64,000 bases of DNA from Pseudarthrobacter sp. SSS035 (lineage in GTDB: Bacteria > Actinomycetota > Actinomycetes > Actinomycetales > Micrococcaceae), in the NCBI RefSeq assembly GCF_023273875.1, contig NZ_CP096882.1, positions 248,001 through 312,000 of the forward strand, read 5' to 3'. Numbering within the stretch: the stretch's first letter is position 1; the number at the start of each line of letters is the position of its first letter. The notes under the pieces were generated by a model. The model made no database searches. It was not told the origin of the DNA and was given only the letters and a program-made list of their open reading frames with translations. The translations under genes and the position numbers were made by a program. Shown here one piece after another: positions 29,019-38,432 of this stretch.

Positions 29019-31562
29019 TTAGCGCTGGACGGCGCCGAAGCGCTCTGCAGCCAGGGCAACCGCGCTTTCGCGCGCAGCCGAGGCCTCATCGGCCGTCAGC
29101 GTCCGGTCCGTTGCCCGGAAACGCAAGCCGAAGGCGAGCGATTTCTTGCCTTCTTCAATTCCCTTGCCGGCGTAGACGTCGAACAGCGCCACGTCCTCCA
29201 GCAGCTCGCCGGCGCCTTCGCGGAGCGCTTCGAGGACCTGGTCCGCGGGAATCTCCTGCGGCACCACCAGGGCAACGTCCTGGGTGGCCACCGGGAACGT
29301 GGAGATGTGGCGGGCCACAATCACATCCGCGGCTGCCTCGAACAGGGCATCCGCGTTGAACTCCAGCGCCACCGAACGGGCAGGCATGTCGTGCGCGGCC
29401 AGGAGCTTCGGGTGCAGCTCGCCGGCGTAACCCACTACTTCACCGGTCCGCAGCGAGAGCTGCGCGGCACGGCCCGGGTGGAACGCCTGGTGCGCACCCT
29501 GGCTGACCACAACCTCCACACCCAGGACATCCCCGGCGAGCCGGGCAATGTCAAGCGCGTCGGACCAGTCCCACAAGCGCGGCGTGTGGCCGGCGGCAGC
29601 GGGTGAATCGTGGCCCGTGAGGACAGCGGCGACGTGCAGCGGCTGGTCCGGAACGCCGTCGTACAGTGCATCCAGTACCTCGTCGGAAGGCTTGACGCCC
29701 AGCGGCGGGATGGACGGCGTACCCACGGTCTCGCCCGGCAGGAAAACGAGGCCCGACTCGAAGAGCGCCAGGTCGCGGAACCCGCGGGAGTAGTTCCGCT
29801 TGGCCACCTCGATGAGCCCGGGGAGGATGGACGTGCGCAGGAAGCCGTGTTCCTCGCTGATCGGGTTCGCCAGCTTGACCGCGCTCCGGGCCGCACCCTG
29901 CTCGGCGACGCCGAACGTGTCGTTGGCCGCCTTGGAGACGAACGGGTAGGCCAGGACTTCGGTCAGACCGGCGTCAGCCAGTGACTGGATGAGCCGACGG
30001 CGCTGCTGCTGCACACGGGTCAGGCCACGTCCCGGAGGGGCCACCGGAAGGGTGGCGGGGATGTTGTCGTAACCCACCAGCCGCGCGATTTCCTCGGTGA
30101 GGTCTTCCTTGGTTTCCAGGTCGCTGCGCCAGCTGGGGGCGGTAACGGTCCAGCCGCCGTCGGCTTTTTCCACCACGGCACCGAGGTCCACCAGCGAGGT
30201 GGTGATCTGCTCTTCGGTGAAATCGATGCCGATCCGCTGGGCGGCGAAGGCTGCCGGCAGCGCGATGGTCACAGCGTCCGGTGCGGTCCCGACGTCGGTC
30301 CCTGCCTGATCAGCAATCCCGCCGGCGAGGCCCACCAGGAGGTCAACAACAAGCTGGGCAGCGATGTCCGCCACGTGCCAGTCGACGCCGCGCTCGAAGC
30401 GCTTGGACGCCTCGGACGGCAGCTTGTGCCGGCGGCGGGAACGGCCAATGGACACCTCGTCGAAGTGCGCAGCTTCCACCAGGACGTTCGACGTCGAATC
30501 GCTCACCTCGGTGGCTGCACCGCCCATCACGCCGGCAATGCCGATCGCGCCGGAACCGTCGGTGATGAGGAGGTCCTCGACGTCGAGCGTGCGCTCCTTG
30601 TCGTCCAGGGTGGTGATCTTCTCCCCCGCCACGGCCCGGCGGACCACGATGTCGCCCGACAGTTTGTCCAGGTCATAGCAGTGCGTGGGCTGGCCAAGCT
30701 CGAGCATCACGTAGTTGGAGATGTCCACGGGCAGGGAGATGGAGCGGATCCCGGCAAGCCGCAGCCTTGAGGTCATCCACGGCGGCGTCGGCCTGGTCGC
30801 GTCGACGCCGCGGACGGTGCGGGCCACAAAGCGGTCGCAGCCGGGCTTGCCATAGATGGGAGCGTCGTCGTTGAGCTTCACGCCGTAGCCGCCGGAAAGC
30901 TCCGCCGGAGCCTGGACCTTGGTAGCGGGGTCCGTGAATCCCGTGCCGGTGGCGTGGGCGTATTCACGGGCCACACCACGGATGGAGAACGCGTAGCCGC
31001 GGTCCGGGGTCACGTTGATCTCGGCGGCTTCGTCGTAGAGGCCGAGCAGGTCCATGGCGTCCGTGCCGATTTCCGGATCAAGCCCAATGCGGGACAGGAC
31101 CAGGATGCCGTCGTGGTCCTCGCCAATGCCAAGCTCACGCACGGAGGCGATCATGCCGGCGGAAAGGTGGCCGTAGGTCTTCCGCGCGGAGATGTGGAAG
31201 TCGCCGGGCAGGACCGCGCCGGGCAGCGTGACAACTACCTTGTCGCCCGCAACGAAGTTGTGGGCGCCGCAGATGATCCCCTGCACCCCGGACGGGTCGA
31301 TGCCGTCTCCTGTGAGGGTCTGTTCCTGGCCTTCGGGGACAACCCGGACCTGGCACCAGTTGATGGTTTTGCCGTTGGTCTGGGGTTCCTTGACGATGCT
31401 CAGGACCTGGCCCACCACAACCGGACCCTGCAAGGCGTCCGTGGGACGGTGGACGGCCTCTTCTTCAAAACCGACCTTGACCAGTTCGGCCATCACGTCT
31501 TCGGCCGTTGCTCCGGCCGGTACTGCTGCGAATTCACGCAGCCAGGAAAGTGGGATACGCAC
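29019..31562 (-). CDS. pheT: Phenylalanine--tRNA ligase beta subunit
   Basis: The 847-residue beta chain of the alpha2-beta2 PheRS. It has the N-terminal MRIPLSWLREF and an OB-fold tRNA-binding domain (about 40-150, VVVGQVLSIVKEPQTN), the B3/B4 editing domain, B5 domains, the catalytic-like core, and a C-terminal ferredoxin-fold anticodon-binding domain (STFPVATQDVALVV onward). Length is normal. It begins two nt after the pheS stop codon. Confidence 0.97.
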   Translation of the reverse strand: MRIPLSWLREFAAVPAGATAEDVMAELVKVGFEEEAVHRPTDALQGPVVVGQVLSIVKEPQTNGKTINWCQVRVVPEGQEQTLTGDGIDPSGVQGIICGAHNFVAGDKVVVTLPGAVLPGDFHISARKTYGHLSAGMIASVRELGIGEDHDGILVLSRIGLDPEIGTDAMDLLGLYDEAAEINVTPDRGYAFSIRGVAREYAHATGTGFTDPATKVQAPAELSGGYGVKLNDDAPIYGKPGCDRFVARTVRGVDATRPTPPWMTSRLRLAGIRSISLPVDISNYVMLELGQPTHCYDLDKLSGDIVVRRAVAGEKITTLDDKERTLDVEDLLITDGSGAIGIAGVMGGAATEVSDSTSNVLVEAAHFDEVSIGRSRRRHKLPSEASKRFERGVDWHVADIAAQLVVDLLVGLAGGIADQAGTDVGTAPDAVTIALPAAFAAQRIGIDFTEEQITTSLVDLGAVVEKADGGWTVTAPSWRSDLETKEDLTEEIARLVGYDNIPATLPVAPPGRGLTRVQQQRRRLIQSLADAGLTEVLAYPFVSKAANDTFGVAEQGAARSAVKLANPISEEHGFLRTSILPGLIEVAKRNYSRGFRDLALFESGLVFLPGETVGTPSIPPLGVKPSDEVLDALYDGVPDQPLHVAAVLTGHDSPAAAGHTPRLWDWSDALDIARLAGDVLGVEVVVSQGAHQAFHPGRAAQLSLRTGEVVGYAGELHPKLLAAHDMPARSVALEFNADALFEAAADVIVARHISTFPVATQDVALVVPQEIPADQVLEALREGAGELLEDVALFDVYAGKGIEEGKKSLAFGLRFRATDRTLTADEASAARESAVALAAERFGAVQR

Positions 31563-31564
31563 TG

Positions 31565-32626
31565 TTAGATCTCCATCCCGAAGTGCTCGCTGAAACGTAC
31601 GTCGCCTTCGATCATGTCGCGCATGTCGCCGACGTCATTGCGGAACATGAGCGCGCGCTCGATGCCCATGCCAAATGCGAAACCGGAGTAGATATCCGGG
31701 TCGATGCCCGCGGCGCGGAGGACGTTGGGGTTGATCATGCCGCAGCCGCCCCATTCGATCCAGCGCGGGCCGCCCTTGGCGCCCGGGTGCCAGATGTCCA
31801 GTTCCGCAGAGGGTTCGGTGAAGGGGAAATAGTTCGGGCGCAGCCGGACGGACGCCTCGTCGCCGAACAGCTGCCGGGTGAAGTGCTCCAGCGTGCCCAG
31901 GAGGTCGGCCATGCTCAGGTTCTTGTCGATGGCCAGGCCCTCGAACTGGTGGAACACCGGGGTGTGGGTCGCGTCCAGTTCATCGGTGCGGAACACCTTG
32001 CCGGGGCAGAGGACGTAGATGGGTACTTCGCGTTCCAGCATGGAACGGACCTGCACCGGGGAGGTGTGCGTACGCATCACCAGGTGGGCCTCCGGCGGCT
32101 CCACGAAAAACGTGTCCTGCATTTCGCGGGCGGGGTGGTCCGGCTTGAAGTTCAGGGCGTCGAAGTTGAACCATTCGGATTCCACCTCGGGGCCTTCGGC
32201 GATTTCCCAGCCCATGCCCACAAAGATGTCCGCCACGCGGTCCTGCAGCGTGGAGAGCGGGTGACGCGCTCCTGCCCGACGACGGCGGGGTGCGGCAGTG
32301 ACGTCGACTGTCTCTTCCAGCAGGATCCGGGCGTCGTTTTGGGCTTCCAGCTCGGCGGTGCGGTCCGCGAGCGCCTTGTTGACCCGGCCACGGGAGGAAC
32401 CCATGAGTTTGCCGGCTACGGCTTTCTGGTCTTTCGGCAGTCCGCCGATCTCCCGGTTGGCCAGGCTGAGCGGTGACTTCTCACCGGTGTGGGCCAGCCT
32501 CACCGCCTTGAGTTCGTCAAGGGTGCCTGCGCCGGCAATGGCGGCGATGGCATGGTCTACAGCGGCAGTGATGGCGGCTTCATCCGTAGGGTTCGGGATG
32601 GCGGCGCCCGGCAAAGTTTCAGTCAT
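31565..32626 (-). CDS. pheS: Phenylalanine--tRNA ligase alpha subunit
   Basis: The 353-residue catalytic chain of PheRS. It has the N-terminal coiled-coil region, class II motif 2 (FRTDELDATHTPVFHQFEGL), and motif 3 (GFAFGMGIERALM), with the phenylalanine-site segment MINPNVLRAAGID. Spacing and length are normal. Upstream (32652-32693) a GCTGCCGG/CCGGCAGC hairpin could form in the leader; I found no T-box or Phe-rich leader peptide. Confidence 0.97.
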   Translation of the reverse strand: MTETLPGAAIPNPTDEAAITAAVDHAIAAIAGAGTLDELKAVRLAHTGEKSPLSLANREIGGLPKDQKAVAGKLMGSSRGRVNKALADRTAELEAQNDARILLEETVDVTAAPRRRRAGARHPLSTLQDRVADIFVGMGWEIAEGPEVESEWFNFDALNFKPDHPAREMQDTFFVEPPEAHLVMRTHTSPVQVRSMLEREVPIYVLCPGKVFRTDELDATHTPVFHQFEGLAIDKNLSMADLLGTLEHFTRQLFGDEASVRLRPNYFPFTEPSAELDIWHPGAKGGPRWIEWGGCGMINPNVLRAAGIDPDIYSGFAFGMGIERALMFRNDVGDMRDMIEGDVRFSEHFGMEI

Positions 32627-32826
32627 CTACTGTTCTTAGCTACGAGTCGGGGCTGCCGGTGAGGGGTGCAGCCGTGCGCGGTTTCCCGGCAGCGCATCCG
32701 TCACTGGCAGGTCATGTTGTGGATTCACCCAAGATGAAGGCACTCGATGACCAGGTCAGGGCACACCGGTCAAACTGGCGGCCACTATCCTCCAGTCTAA
32801 GTGAAGGCTCCGGCTACCATGGCCTC

Positions 32827-33309
32827 ATGACACAAGGTCAGGGCCTGTCAGCCGCGCAGCTGTTGACGCCGGGGCAGCGGGTACGACAGCTCGCCAACCT
32901 GGCCAACGGCACTACCCTGCTGGGCCTGGCCGTTGCCGCGGCTGCGGGAACCGCCGTCAGCAAAGGCCCCCGCGGGCTGGTCATAGCGTCCGGCTACCGG
33001 TGGCGCATTCCGTATGCGGGGGCCTTCACCCTGGGCAACGTGGTCATCTGCCGGATCCGGACTGAAGAACTGACGTCCATTCCGGCGCTCCTGGGGCATG
33101 AGGAAAAGCACTGCAGCCAGTACGCCTACTGCCTGGGGTTGCCCTTCCTTCCGCTGTATTTCCTGGCCGCCGGCTGGTCGCAGCTCCGGACGGGCAATCC
33201 GGCGTCGGCAAATTTCTTCGAACGGCAGGCCGGCCTGGCAGCCGGCGGTTACGTTGACATCAGGAAACCAAAGCCAGCGCCCCATGGGGCCGGCGGAATC
33301 GAGGTCTGA
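32827..33309 (+). CDS. Hypothetical small membrane protein with HEXXH motif
   Basis: I do not recognise a named family. The 160-residue product has a hydrophobic segment at about 24-44, then HEEKH (91-95), which fits the HEXXH zinc-peptidase pattern, a second hydrophobic stretch (LPFLPLYFLAAGW, about 105-117), and FERQAGL (131-137), where the Glu could be a third metal ligand. That arrangement resembles small DUF4157-like or membrane metallopeptidase folds, but activity is unproven. The ATG at 32827 is chosen because upstream codons lie in the pheS promoter region. The SIMPL gene starts two nt after its stop, so the two are probably translated together. Confidence 0.7.
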   Translation: MTQGQGLSAAQLLTPGQRVRQLANLANGTTLLGLAVAAAAGTAVSKGPRGLVIASGYRWRIPYAGAFTLGNVVICRIRTEELTSIPALLGHEEKHCSQYAYCLGLPFLPLYFLAAGWSQLRTGNPASANFFERQAGLAAGGYVDIRKPKPAPHGAGGIEV

Positions 33310-33311
33310 CA

Positions 33312-33968
33312 ATGACGGGCGAACCCAACACCACGACCAACAACAGGACCATCACCGTGACCGGAACGGGGACGGCGGAGGCGCCACCTGACTTACTGAC
33401 GATTTCCGTGGGCGTCGAGTGCCGGCGGGACAGCGTGGGCGCCGCCTATGCGGATGCAGGAACAGCGTCCGCAGCTGTATCTGGTGCGCTCCGCCGGCAC
33501 GGCCTGGCCGACACGGACATCCGGACCTCCGGACTGAACATCCGGCCTGAGATCGTCTGGCGCGACGGCGTGGGCCAGCAGGTGACCGGGTACGTGACCT
33601 CCAGCATGCTCACCGTGCGCCTGCGGCAGGTCAGCGCGGCATCCGCCGTTATTGCCGCCGCAGTAGACGCCGGCGGCGATGACGTGCGCCTGAACGGACT
33701 GGAACTTGGCTTCTCGGATGTGTCAGCCGTCGCCGCCCTCGCCCGGGACGCTGCATGGCAGGATGCCTCAGCCAAAGCCGAACAGTTTGCATCCTTGGCG
33801 TCCGCGCGGCTTGGCGCGGTGATGTCCGTTGCCGAGCACCCGGATGCGCACGGGCCCATCCCGGTGGCCCGGATCCAGCGCGCCGCCGCCAGCGAAGCCA
33901 TCAGCGTGGAGGCGGGCCACGCGAGCATTAACGCCAGCGTCACCGTGGTGTGGGAATTGCTGGCCTGA
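33312..33968 (+). CDS. SIMPL (DUF541) domain protein
   Basis: The 218-residue protein has the SIMPL pattern: TITVTGTGTAEAPPDLLTISVGVE at the start, the TSGLNIRPEIV block, then VTGYVTSSMLTVRLR and the Ala-rich helix AWQDASAKAEQFASLA. Family members include periplasmic or surface proteins linked to stress, but no signal peptide is visible here, so it is probably cytoplasmic or exported by an unknown route. It follows the HEXXH gene by two nt. Function unknown. Confidence 0.85.
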   Translation: MTGEPNTTTNNRTITVTGTGTAEAPPDLLTISVGVECRRDSVGAAYADAGTASAAVSGALRRHGLADTDIRTSGLNIRPEIVWRDGVGQQVTGYVTSSMLTVRLRQVSAASAVIAAAVDAGGDDVRLNGLELGFSDVSAVAALARDAAWQDASAKAEQFASLASARLGAVMSVAEHPDAHGPIPVARIQRAAASEAISVEAGHASINASVTVVWELLA

Positions 33969-34035
33969 CGGTTCCCGCAGCCCGGCGCCGAACCCGCGGC
34001 GCGGACTTCCGCGGTGTCCGGTCCTTGACTTATGT

Positions 34036-34051
34036 TCGAACATATATTCGA
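34036..34051 (+). promoter_or_regulatory. LexA (SOS) box upstream of the radical SAM gene
   Basis: TCGAACATATATTCGA differs by one base from the actinobacterial SOS box TCGAACATATGTTCGA. It lies 8 nt before the ATG of the radical SAM gene. Mycobacterial Rv2578c, the likely counterpart, is reported in the LexA regulon, which supports the call. Confidence 0.8.
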
Positions 34052-34059
34052 ATGGAGAC

Positions 34060-35187
34060 ATGAGATGGGATGCACAAGCGCTGATGCCCCGGCCCGCCGA
34101 TGACCTCGGAAGTGGCCCATCACCTGCCCTGCTCCCCCTTGCCGGGTTGGTCCGTTCTGTGACCACCCCCGAATTCGCCGGCATCACCTTCCACGAGGTC
34201 ACCGCCAAATCGGTGCTCAATAAGGTGGTGGCCGGGTCGCGGATGCCGTTTGAGTGGACTGTGAACCCGTACCGCGGCTGCAGCCATGCCTGTGTTTACT
34301 GTTTTGCGCGCAAGAGCCACACGTATCTCGACTTTGACGCCGGCCTGGATTTCGACAGCCAGGTGGTGGTCAAGGTCAATGCGGCCGAGGTCCTCCGGAA
34401 GGAGCTGGCCAAACCGTTCTGGGGCCGTCACCAGGTGGCGCTTGGCACCAACACGGACCCCTACCAGCGGGCCGAGGGCCGCTATCAGCTGATGCCGGGA
34501 ATCATCACGGCGCTGGCTGAATCAGGTACGCCGTTGTCCATCCTCACCAAGGGGACGCTGCTCGCCCGGGACATTCCGCTCCTGAAGCGGGCTGCCGCCC
34601 AGGTGCCGGTAGGGGTGGGTATTTCATTGGCGATGACGGATGAGGCACTCTCGGAAGCCGTGGAACCGGGCACGCCCGGGCCTCGGGCGCGGCTGAAGCT
34701 GGTCTCCCGCTTACGCGATGCCGGGCTCCCCTGCGGTGTTATGGCGATGCCTATCCTGCCGTGGCTGTCCGACAGTGACGAAGCCCTTGATTCCCTGTTC
34801 GCTTCGTTGGCCGCGGCCGGTGCCACGGGCGTCACCGCCGGCGCCCTCTACCTGAAGCCGGGAACACGCGAGTGGTTTTTGCAGTGGATTGCCAAGGACC
34901 ATCCGGAACTGGCTGGCCGCTACCGGCGCCTCTATGGCACAGGGTCCTACGCGTCCAAGGAATACCGCACCTGGCTCGCCGCAAAGGTGCGCTATTTCAA
35001 GCACCGGCACGGCTTCACCAGCGGCCACGGCTTCAGCCACCGTGACCTCGAGGACGATCCCCGTGGCGAGGAAGCCCAGTATCCGGCGGGGAGTATCCCG
35101 TCTCCCGGCGTCGGCATACAGGAGCGGCCGGCTGGGGAGTCCCAACCGGCCGCCGCCGGGCCGCGTCAGCAGCCCACCCTGTTCTAG
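34060..35187 (+). CDS. Rv2578c-like radical SAM protein, SOS-controlled
   Basis: The 375-residue protein has the radical SAM cluster CSHACVYC (C74, C78, C81, a CxxxCxxC spacing), preceded by WTVNPYRGC and followed by the SPL-like segment VALGTNTDPYQRAEGRY. It is related to spore photoproduct lyase-type radical SAM enzymes and to mycobacterial Rv2578c; its substrate is unknown. A GGAG site precedes the ATG at 34060; the frame continues upstream, but that part overlaps SIMPL in another frame. The LexA box directly upstream suggests induction by DNA damage and hence a repair-related role. Confidence 0.85.
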   Translation: MRWDAQALMPRPADDLGSGPSPALLPLAGLVRSVTTPEFAGITFHEVTAKSVLNKVVAGSRMPFEWTVNPYRGCSHACVYCFARKSHTYLDFDAGLDFDSQVVVKVNAAEVLRKELAKPFWGRHQVALGTNTDPYQRAEGRYQLMPGIITALAESGTPLSILTKGTLLARDIPLLKRAAAQVPVGVGISLAMTDEALSEAVEPGTPGPRARLKLVSRLRDAGLPCGVMAMPILPWLSDSDEALDSLFASLAAAGATGVTAGALYLKPGTREWFLQWIAKDHPELAGRYRRLYGTGSYASKEYRTWLAAKVRYFKHRHGFTSGHGFSHRDLEDDPRGEEAQYPAGSIPSPGVGIQERPAGESQPAAAGPRQQPTLF

Positions 35188-35197
35188 GGACGGATTC

Positions 35198-36001
35198 CTA
35201 GCTGGCCGGAATGACCAGGCCCTTGTACTTCTCCTGCAGGAAGTCCTTCATGTCCTGCGAGGTCAGGATCTTGTAGAGCTTCAGGACCCGGGGATCGTCC
35301 TTCATCTCGGCTTTGACTGCCAGCACGTTGTAGTAGGCGCTGTCTTTGCCTTCCACCAGCAGCTGCTTGTCGGCGCTCAGGCCGGCAGGCAGTGCGAAGG
35401 CCAGGGTCACAATGGCGGCGTCCTTGTCGTTGAGGGCCTGCGGGAGGCTGGCGTTCTCAATCTCGGTGAACTGGATGTTCTTCGGGTTGGCCGTGACGTC
35501 CTTGAGCGTGATGGGGTTCTCGGTCACCTCGATGAGGCCCTTGGAGGCAAGCAGCTTGAGGGCCCGGGACTCGTTGGTGGGATCGTTCGGGATGGCGATG
35601 CTGGCGCCGTCGGGCAGGTCCTGCAGCTCGGCGATGTCGTTCGAGTAGAGGGCCATCGGCGGCAGGTAGACCTTGCCGACGCTGACCAGGTTTTTGCCGG
35701 AGGCCTTGTTGTAGGTCTCCAGGAACGTGGTGTTCTGGAAGAGGTTGGCATCAATGTCACCGTCGCTGACGGCGGGGTTCGGCGTGTTGTAGTCGCTGAA
35801 CTCCTTGTACTCGACCGTCAGGCCTTCCGCTGCTGCAAGCTCGCGCTGGACGTGCTTGACCATGTCCCCGGCGGGGACGGCGAGGGCGCCCACCTTGATG
35901 GTGCTGGACGCCTCGGAGGAGCTACTGGAACCGCAGGCGGACAGTGCCAGGATGGCTGCGATACCGGCGGCGGCTGCTTTGAGGACATGTGTTCGGATCA
36001 T
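35198..36001 (-). CDS. metQ: Methionine ABC transporter substrate-binding lipoprotein
   Basis: The 267-residue NlpA/MetQ-type lipoprotein captures methionine outside the membrane for MetNI. The signal peptide ends in the lipobox LALSAC, with C23 as lipid anchor. Then follow IKVGALAVPAGDMVKHV, YNTPNPAVSDGDIDANLFQ and NDPTNESRALKLL, all typical. Last gene of the metNIQ operon on the minus strand, 70 nt after metI. Confidence 0.93.
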   Translation of the reverse strand: MIRTHVLKAAAAGIAAILALSACGSSSSSEASSTIKVGALAVPAGDMVKHVQRELAAAEGLTVEYKEFSDYNTPNPAVSDGDIDANLFQNTTFLETYNKASGKNLVSVGKVYLPPMALYSNDIAELQDLPDGASIAIPNDPTNESRALKLLASKGLIEVTENPITLKDVTANPKNIQFTEIENASLPQALNDKDAAIVTLAFALPAGLSADKQLLVEGKDSAYYNVLAVKAEMKDDPRVLKLYKILTSQDMKDFLQEKYKGLVIPAS

Positions 36002-36071
36002 GGGGATCTCTTTCAGGATGGTGCGGGGTGATTTGGGGATGCGTCACTGAGGGAATTTCGGGGTGCTGTGG

Positions 36072-36773
36072 TCAGCGGTGGGAAAGCCTGCGTGCGGCGA
36101 AGTTCCCCAGGGACTGGAATATCTGGACGAGCAGGATGAGCAGGATGACAACGCCGAACATGTATTCGGGGCTGTAGCGCTGGTAGCCGTAACGGAAGGC
36201 AACGTCTCCCAGGCCTCCGCCGCCCACGGCCCCGACCATGGCGGAGTAGCCGATCAGTCCGACCACCGTGGTGGAAAGTCCGAGCGCCAGGGCAGGCACT
36301 GCCTCCGCAATCATGACCTTGGTCAGGATGGTCCAGCGGGTGGCGCCCAGCGACTGGGCAGCCTCCACCAGTCCAACGGGGACCTCGCGGATGCCTATTT
36401 CGACCAGTCTGGCGAAGAACGGGATGCCGGCAATCGTCAAGGGGACGATCGCTGCTGTGGGGCCGATGAAGGACCCGGCGATGAGCCGTGTGAACGGGAT
36501 CAGCAGGATCAGCAGGATGATGAACGGAATGGAGCGTCCAATGTTCACCAGCAGGTCCAGGACCCGGTTCAGCACGAGGCCCAGCGCCCGGCTGCCAAAC
36601 GGCCGGGACAGCAGTCCGCCGGATTCCGTGGTCACAAGCAGCACACCGGCGGCCAGCCCGAACAGGACGGTGAACAGCAGGCTGACGCCCACGGTGTAGA
36701 AAGTTTCGCCGGTGCCCTTGAGGATCGTCTCAAACCAGTCGGCCCAGAAGTACGGATCATTGCGGTCAATCAC
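36072..36773 (-). CDS. metI: Methionine ABC transporter permease
   Basis: The 233-residue membrane permease of the MetI type has five or six hydrophobic segments and the EAA loop EAAQSLGATRWTILTKVMIAEA, which docks on MetN. Its start overlaps the metN stop (ATGA), so it is translationally coupled. The segment SRPFGSRALG after the first membrane span is slightly longer than usual. Confidence 0.93.
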   Translation of the reverse strand: MIDRNDPYFWADWFETILKGTGETFYTVGVSLLFTVLFGLAAGVLLVTTESGGLLSRPFGSRALGLVLNRVLDLLVNIGRSIPFIILLILLIPFTRLIAGSFIGPTAAIVPLTIAGIPFFARLVEIGIREVPVGLVEAAQSLGATRWTILTKVMIAEAVPALALGLSTTVVGLIGYSAMVGAVGGGGLGDVAFRYGYQRYSPEYMFGVVILLILLVQIFQSLGNFAARRLSHR

Positions 36774-37750
36774 TTGATTACCTCCACAAAAAGTCCCTGC
36801 GACCTAAGGTCGGCTATGGCCGCGTCCACGACGTGCCTCTCGCCAGGGAGTTCCAGCCTGGTCCGGCCGGCCTGGTGTCCGTGGATCGTTTCGAGCGCGG
36901 CGCCGAGGATACCGACGTCGATGCTGTGTGTTCGCGCCAGCTGGGCGATGACAGGGCGGTCCGCGGTCACACCGGTGAAGGTGATCTCCACAATGGTGTT
37001 CGTGGTTTCGGGGATCTCACCGAGGGGAAACAGCGCGTGGCCGAGCAGGGACTTTTCCGTTGTCAGCAACTGCTCCACCGATCCCTGCTCCAGGATTTGT
37101 CCCTGGCTCATCACCGCGGCGGAGTCGCAGATCCGCTTCACAACGTCCATTTCGTGGGTGATCAGCAGCACAGTCAATCCGAGGTCATTGCTGAGCTGCC
37201 GGATCAGGTCCAGGATCTGCATTGTTGTTTCAGGGTCCAGTGCCGAGGTGGCCTCATCACTGAGCAGGACCGACGGGCTGGACGCCAGGGCGCGGGCGAT
37301 GCCCACGCGCTGCTTCTGGCCGCCGGACAGCTGCGCGAGATAGGCGGAGGCCTTTCCGTGAAGGCCCACAAGCTCCAGGATTTCCAGCGCACGCGTACGG
37401 CGTTGCCCGCGGCTGGCACCGGTGATTTCCAGTGACAGCTCCACGTTCGCCTGGACTGTGCGGCTGCTGAGCAGGTTGAAGTGCTGGAAAATCATGCCGA
37501 TGTTGTGCCGGGCCGCGCGGAGTTCCGCCCCTTCCAGGGTGGTCATCTCACGGCCGTCAACGGTGACGCTGCCGGTATCAGGACGCTCCAGCGAATTGAT
37601 GGCGCGGATCAGGGCGCTCTTGCCGGCACCGCTCTGGCCCACCACGCCGAAGATCTCACCTTGGCGGACGGTTAGTGAGACATCGTCCAACGCCCGAACC
37701 CGGGCTGTCCCCGAGCCGTAGCTCTTGGTGACCCGGCTTACCGAAATCAT
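36770..37750 (-). CDS. metN: Methionine ABC transporter ATP-binding protein
   Basis: The 326-residue ATPase energises methionine uptake. Walker A is GQSGAGKS, the signature is LSGGQKQRVGIARAL, and Walker B is VLLSDEATSALDP. The C-terminal about 80 residues form the NIL domain that senses methionine. The ATG at 37750 is used because homology starts at MISVSRVTKSYG; the upstream frame is non-coding. The 160 nt upstream contain no S-box or other riboswitch I could recognise; a TAGGAT -10-like element sits there. Confidence 0.93.
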   Translation of the reverse strand: MISVSRVTKSYGSGTARVRALDDVSLTVRQGEIFGVVGQSGAGKSALIRAINSLERPDTGSVTVDGREMTTLEGAELRAARHNIGMIFQHFNLLSSRTVQANVELSLEITGASRGQRRTRALEILELVGLHGKASAYLAQLSGGQKQRVGIARALASSPSVLLSDEATSALDPETTMQILDLIRQLSNDLGLTVLLITHEMDVVKRICDSAAVMSQGQILEQGSVEQLLTTEKSLLGHALFPLGEIPETTNTIVEITFTGVTADRPVIAQLARTHSIDVGILGAALETIHGHQAGRTRLELPGERHVVDAAIADLRSQGLFVEVIK

Positions 37751-37911
37751 GGCGCTCCTCAGAAGTTCTGTGCTGTGGTGAATCCGGAATGGCCTCCGGG
37801 GAAACGGCGCGCGCGTCTGGCGCGGCAATCCTAAAGATTCTGCCAACTCACAAAACCGGCACCCAAATCCGAACATAAGCCGCGTTTCGGGGCGTCGTGG
37901 CGTCCTAAAAT

Positions 37912-38364
37912 TCAGCGAAGGGGGGCTGAGCCCACAGGCGTGCCCAGTGATTCAAGAAGTGCCCGGACAATCGGGAAGTCGGCGGGGATCCACGGAAGAC
38001 TGAGAGCTTCATCACGATTCGTGGTGCTGATCCATCTCAGCTGGTCATGGTCTTCGAGCGGCTGGGGATCGCCGTCGGAAATCTCCGCGAACCACACCCG
38101 CATGCTGGCCCGCTCGTTCAGCCGCCAGCCAGCTGCCGTCCCGGAGGGGAGTTCCGGCCCCAGACGGACCTCTACGCCCAGTTCTTCCCTGAGTTCCCGG
38201 TGCAACGCGGCCTCGCATTTCTCACCGGCGTCCACTTTCCCGCCGGGAAATTCCCAGAGCCCAGCGAACTGCTCGGGAGCAGTCCGCCTGGCCACCAGCA
38301 TACGGGCAGGGTTCGCCAACGAGTCCACTATTGCTCCGCCAACTACCTGTATCAGTCCACTCAC
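37912..38364 (-). CDS. NUDIX hydrolase, MutT type
   Basis: The 150-residue protein carries an exact Nudix box from G42 to V64 (GX5EX7REUXEEXGU, reading GKVDAGE..RELREELGV). The segment AGLWEFPGGKVD before it is typical of MutT, which removes oxidised dGTP from the nucleotide pool, or of related (d)CTP pyrophosphatases. Length is normal. It is divergent from the MFS gene with 68 nt between the start codons. Confidence 0.88.
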   Translation of the reverse strand: MSGLIQVVGGAIVDSLANPARMLVARRTAPEQFAGLWEFPGGKVDAGEKCEAALHRELREELGVEVRLGPELPSGTAAGWRLNERASMRVWFAEISDGDPQPLEDHDQLRWISTTNRDEALSLPWIPADFPIVRALLESLGTPVGSAPLR

Positions 38365-38432
38365 CGCCCCAGTCTATGAGGGAGAATGGTTTACGGGCCT
38401 TCCCCCAAACATCCCCTTTGAAAAGCAGGCAC

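Noticed and set aside
32627..32826. T-box or Phe leader peptide ahead of pheS
   Set aside because: No T-box GGTGG/antiterminator sequence and no short frame with Phe codon runs; only a simple hairpin is present.
37751..37911. SAM-sensing riboswitch ahead of metN
   Set aside because: I looked for conserved S-box or SAM-IV-like cores and found none, only a possible -10 element.
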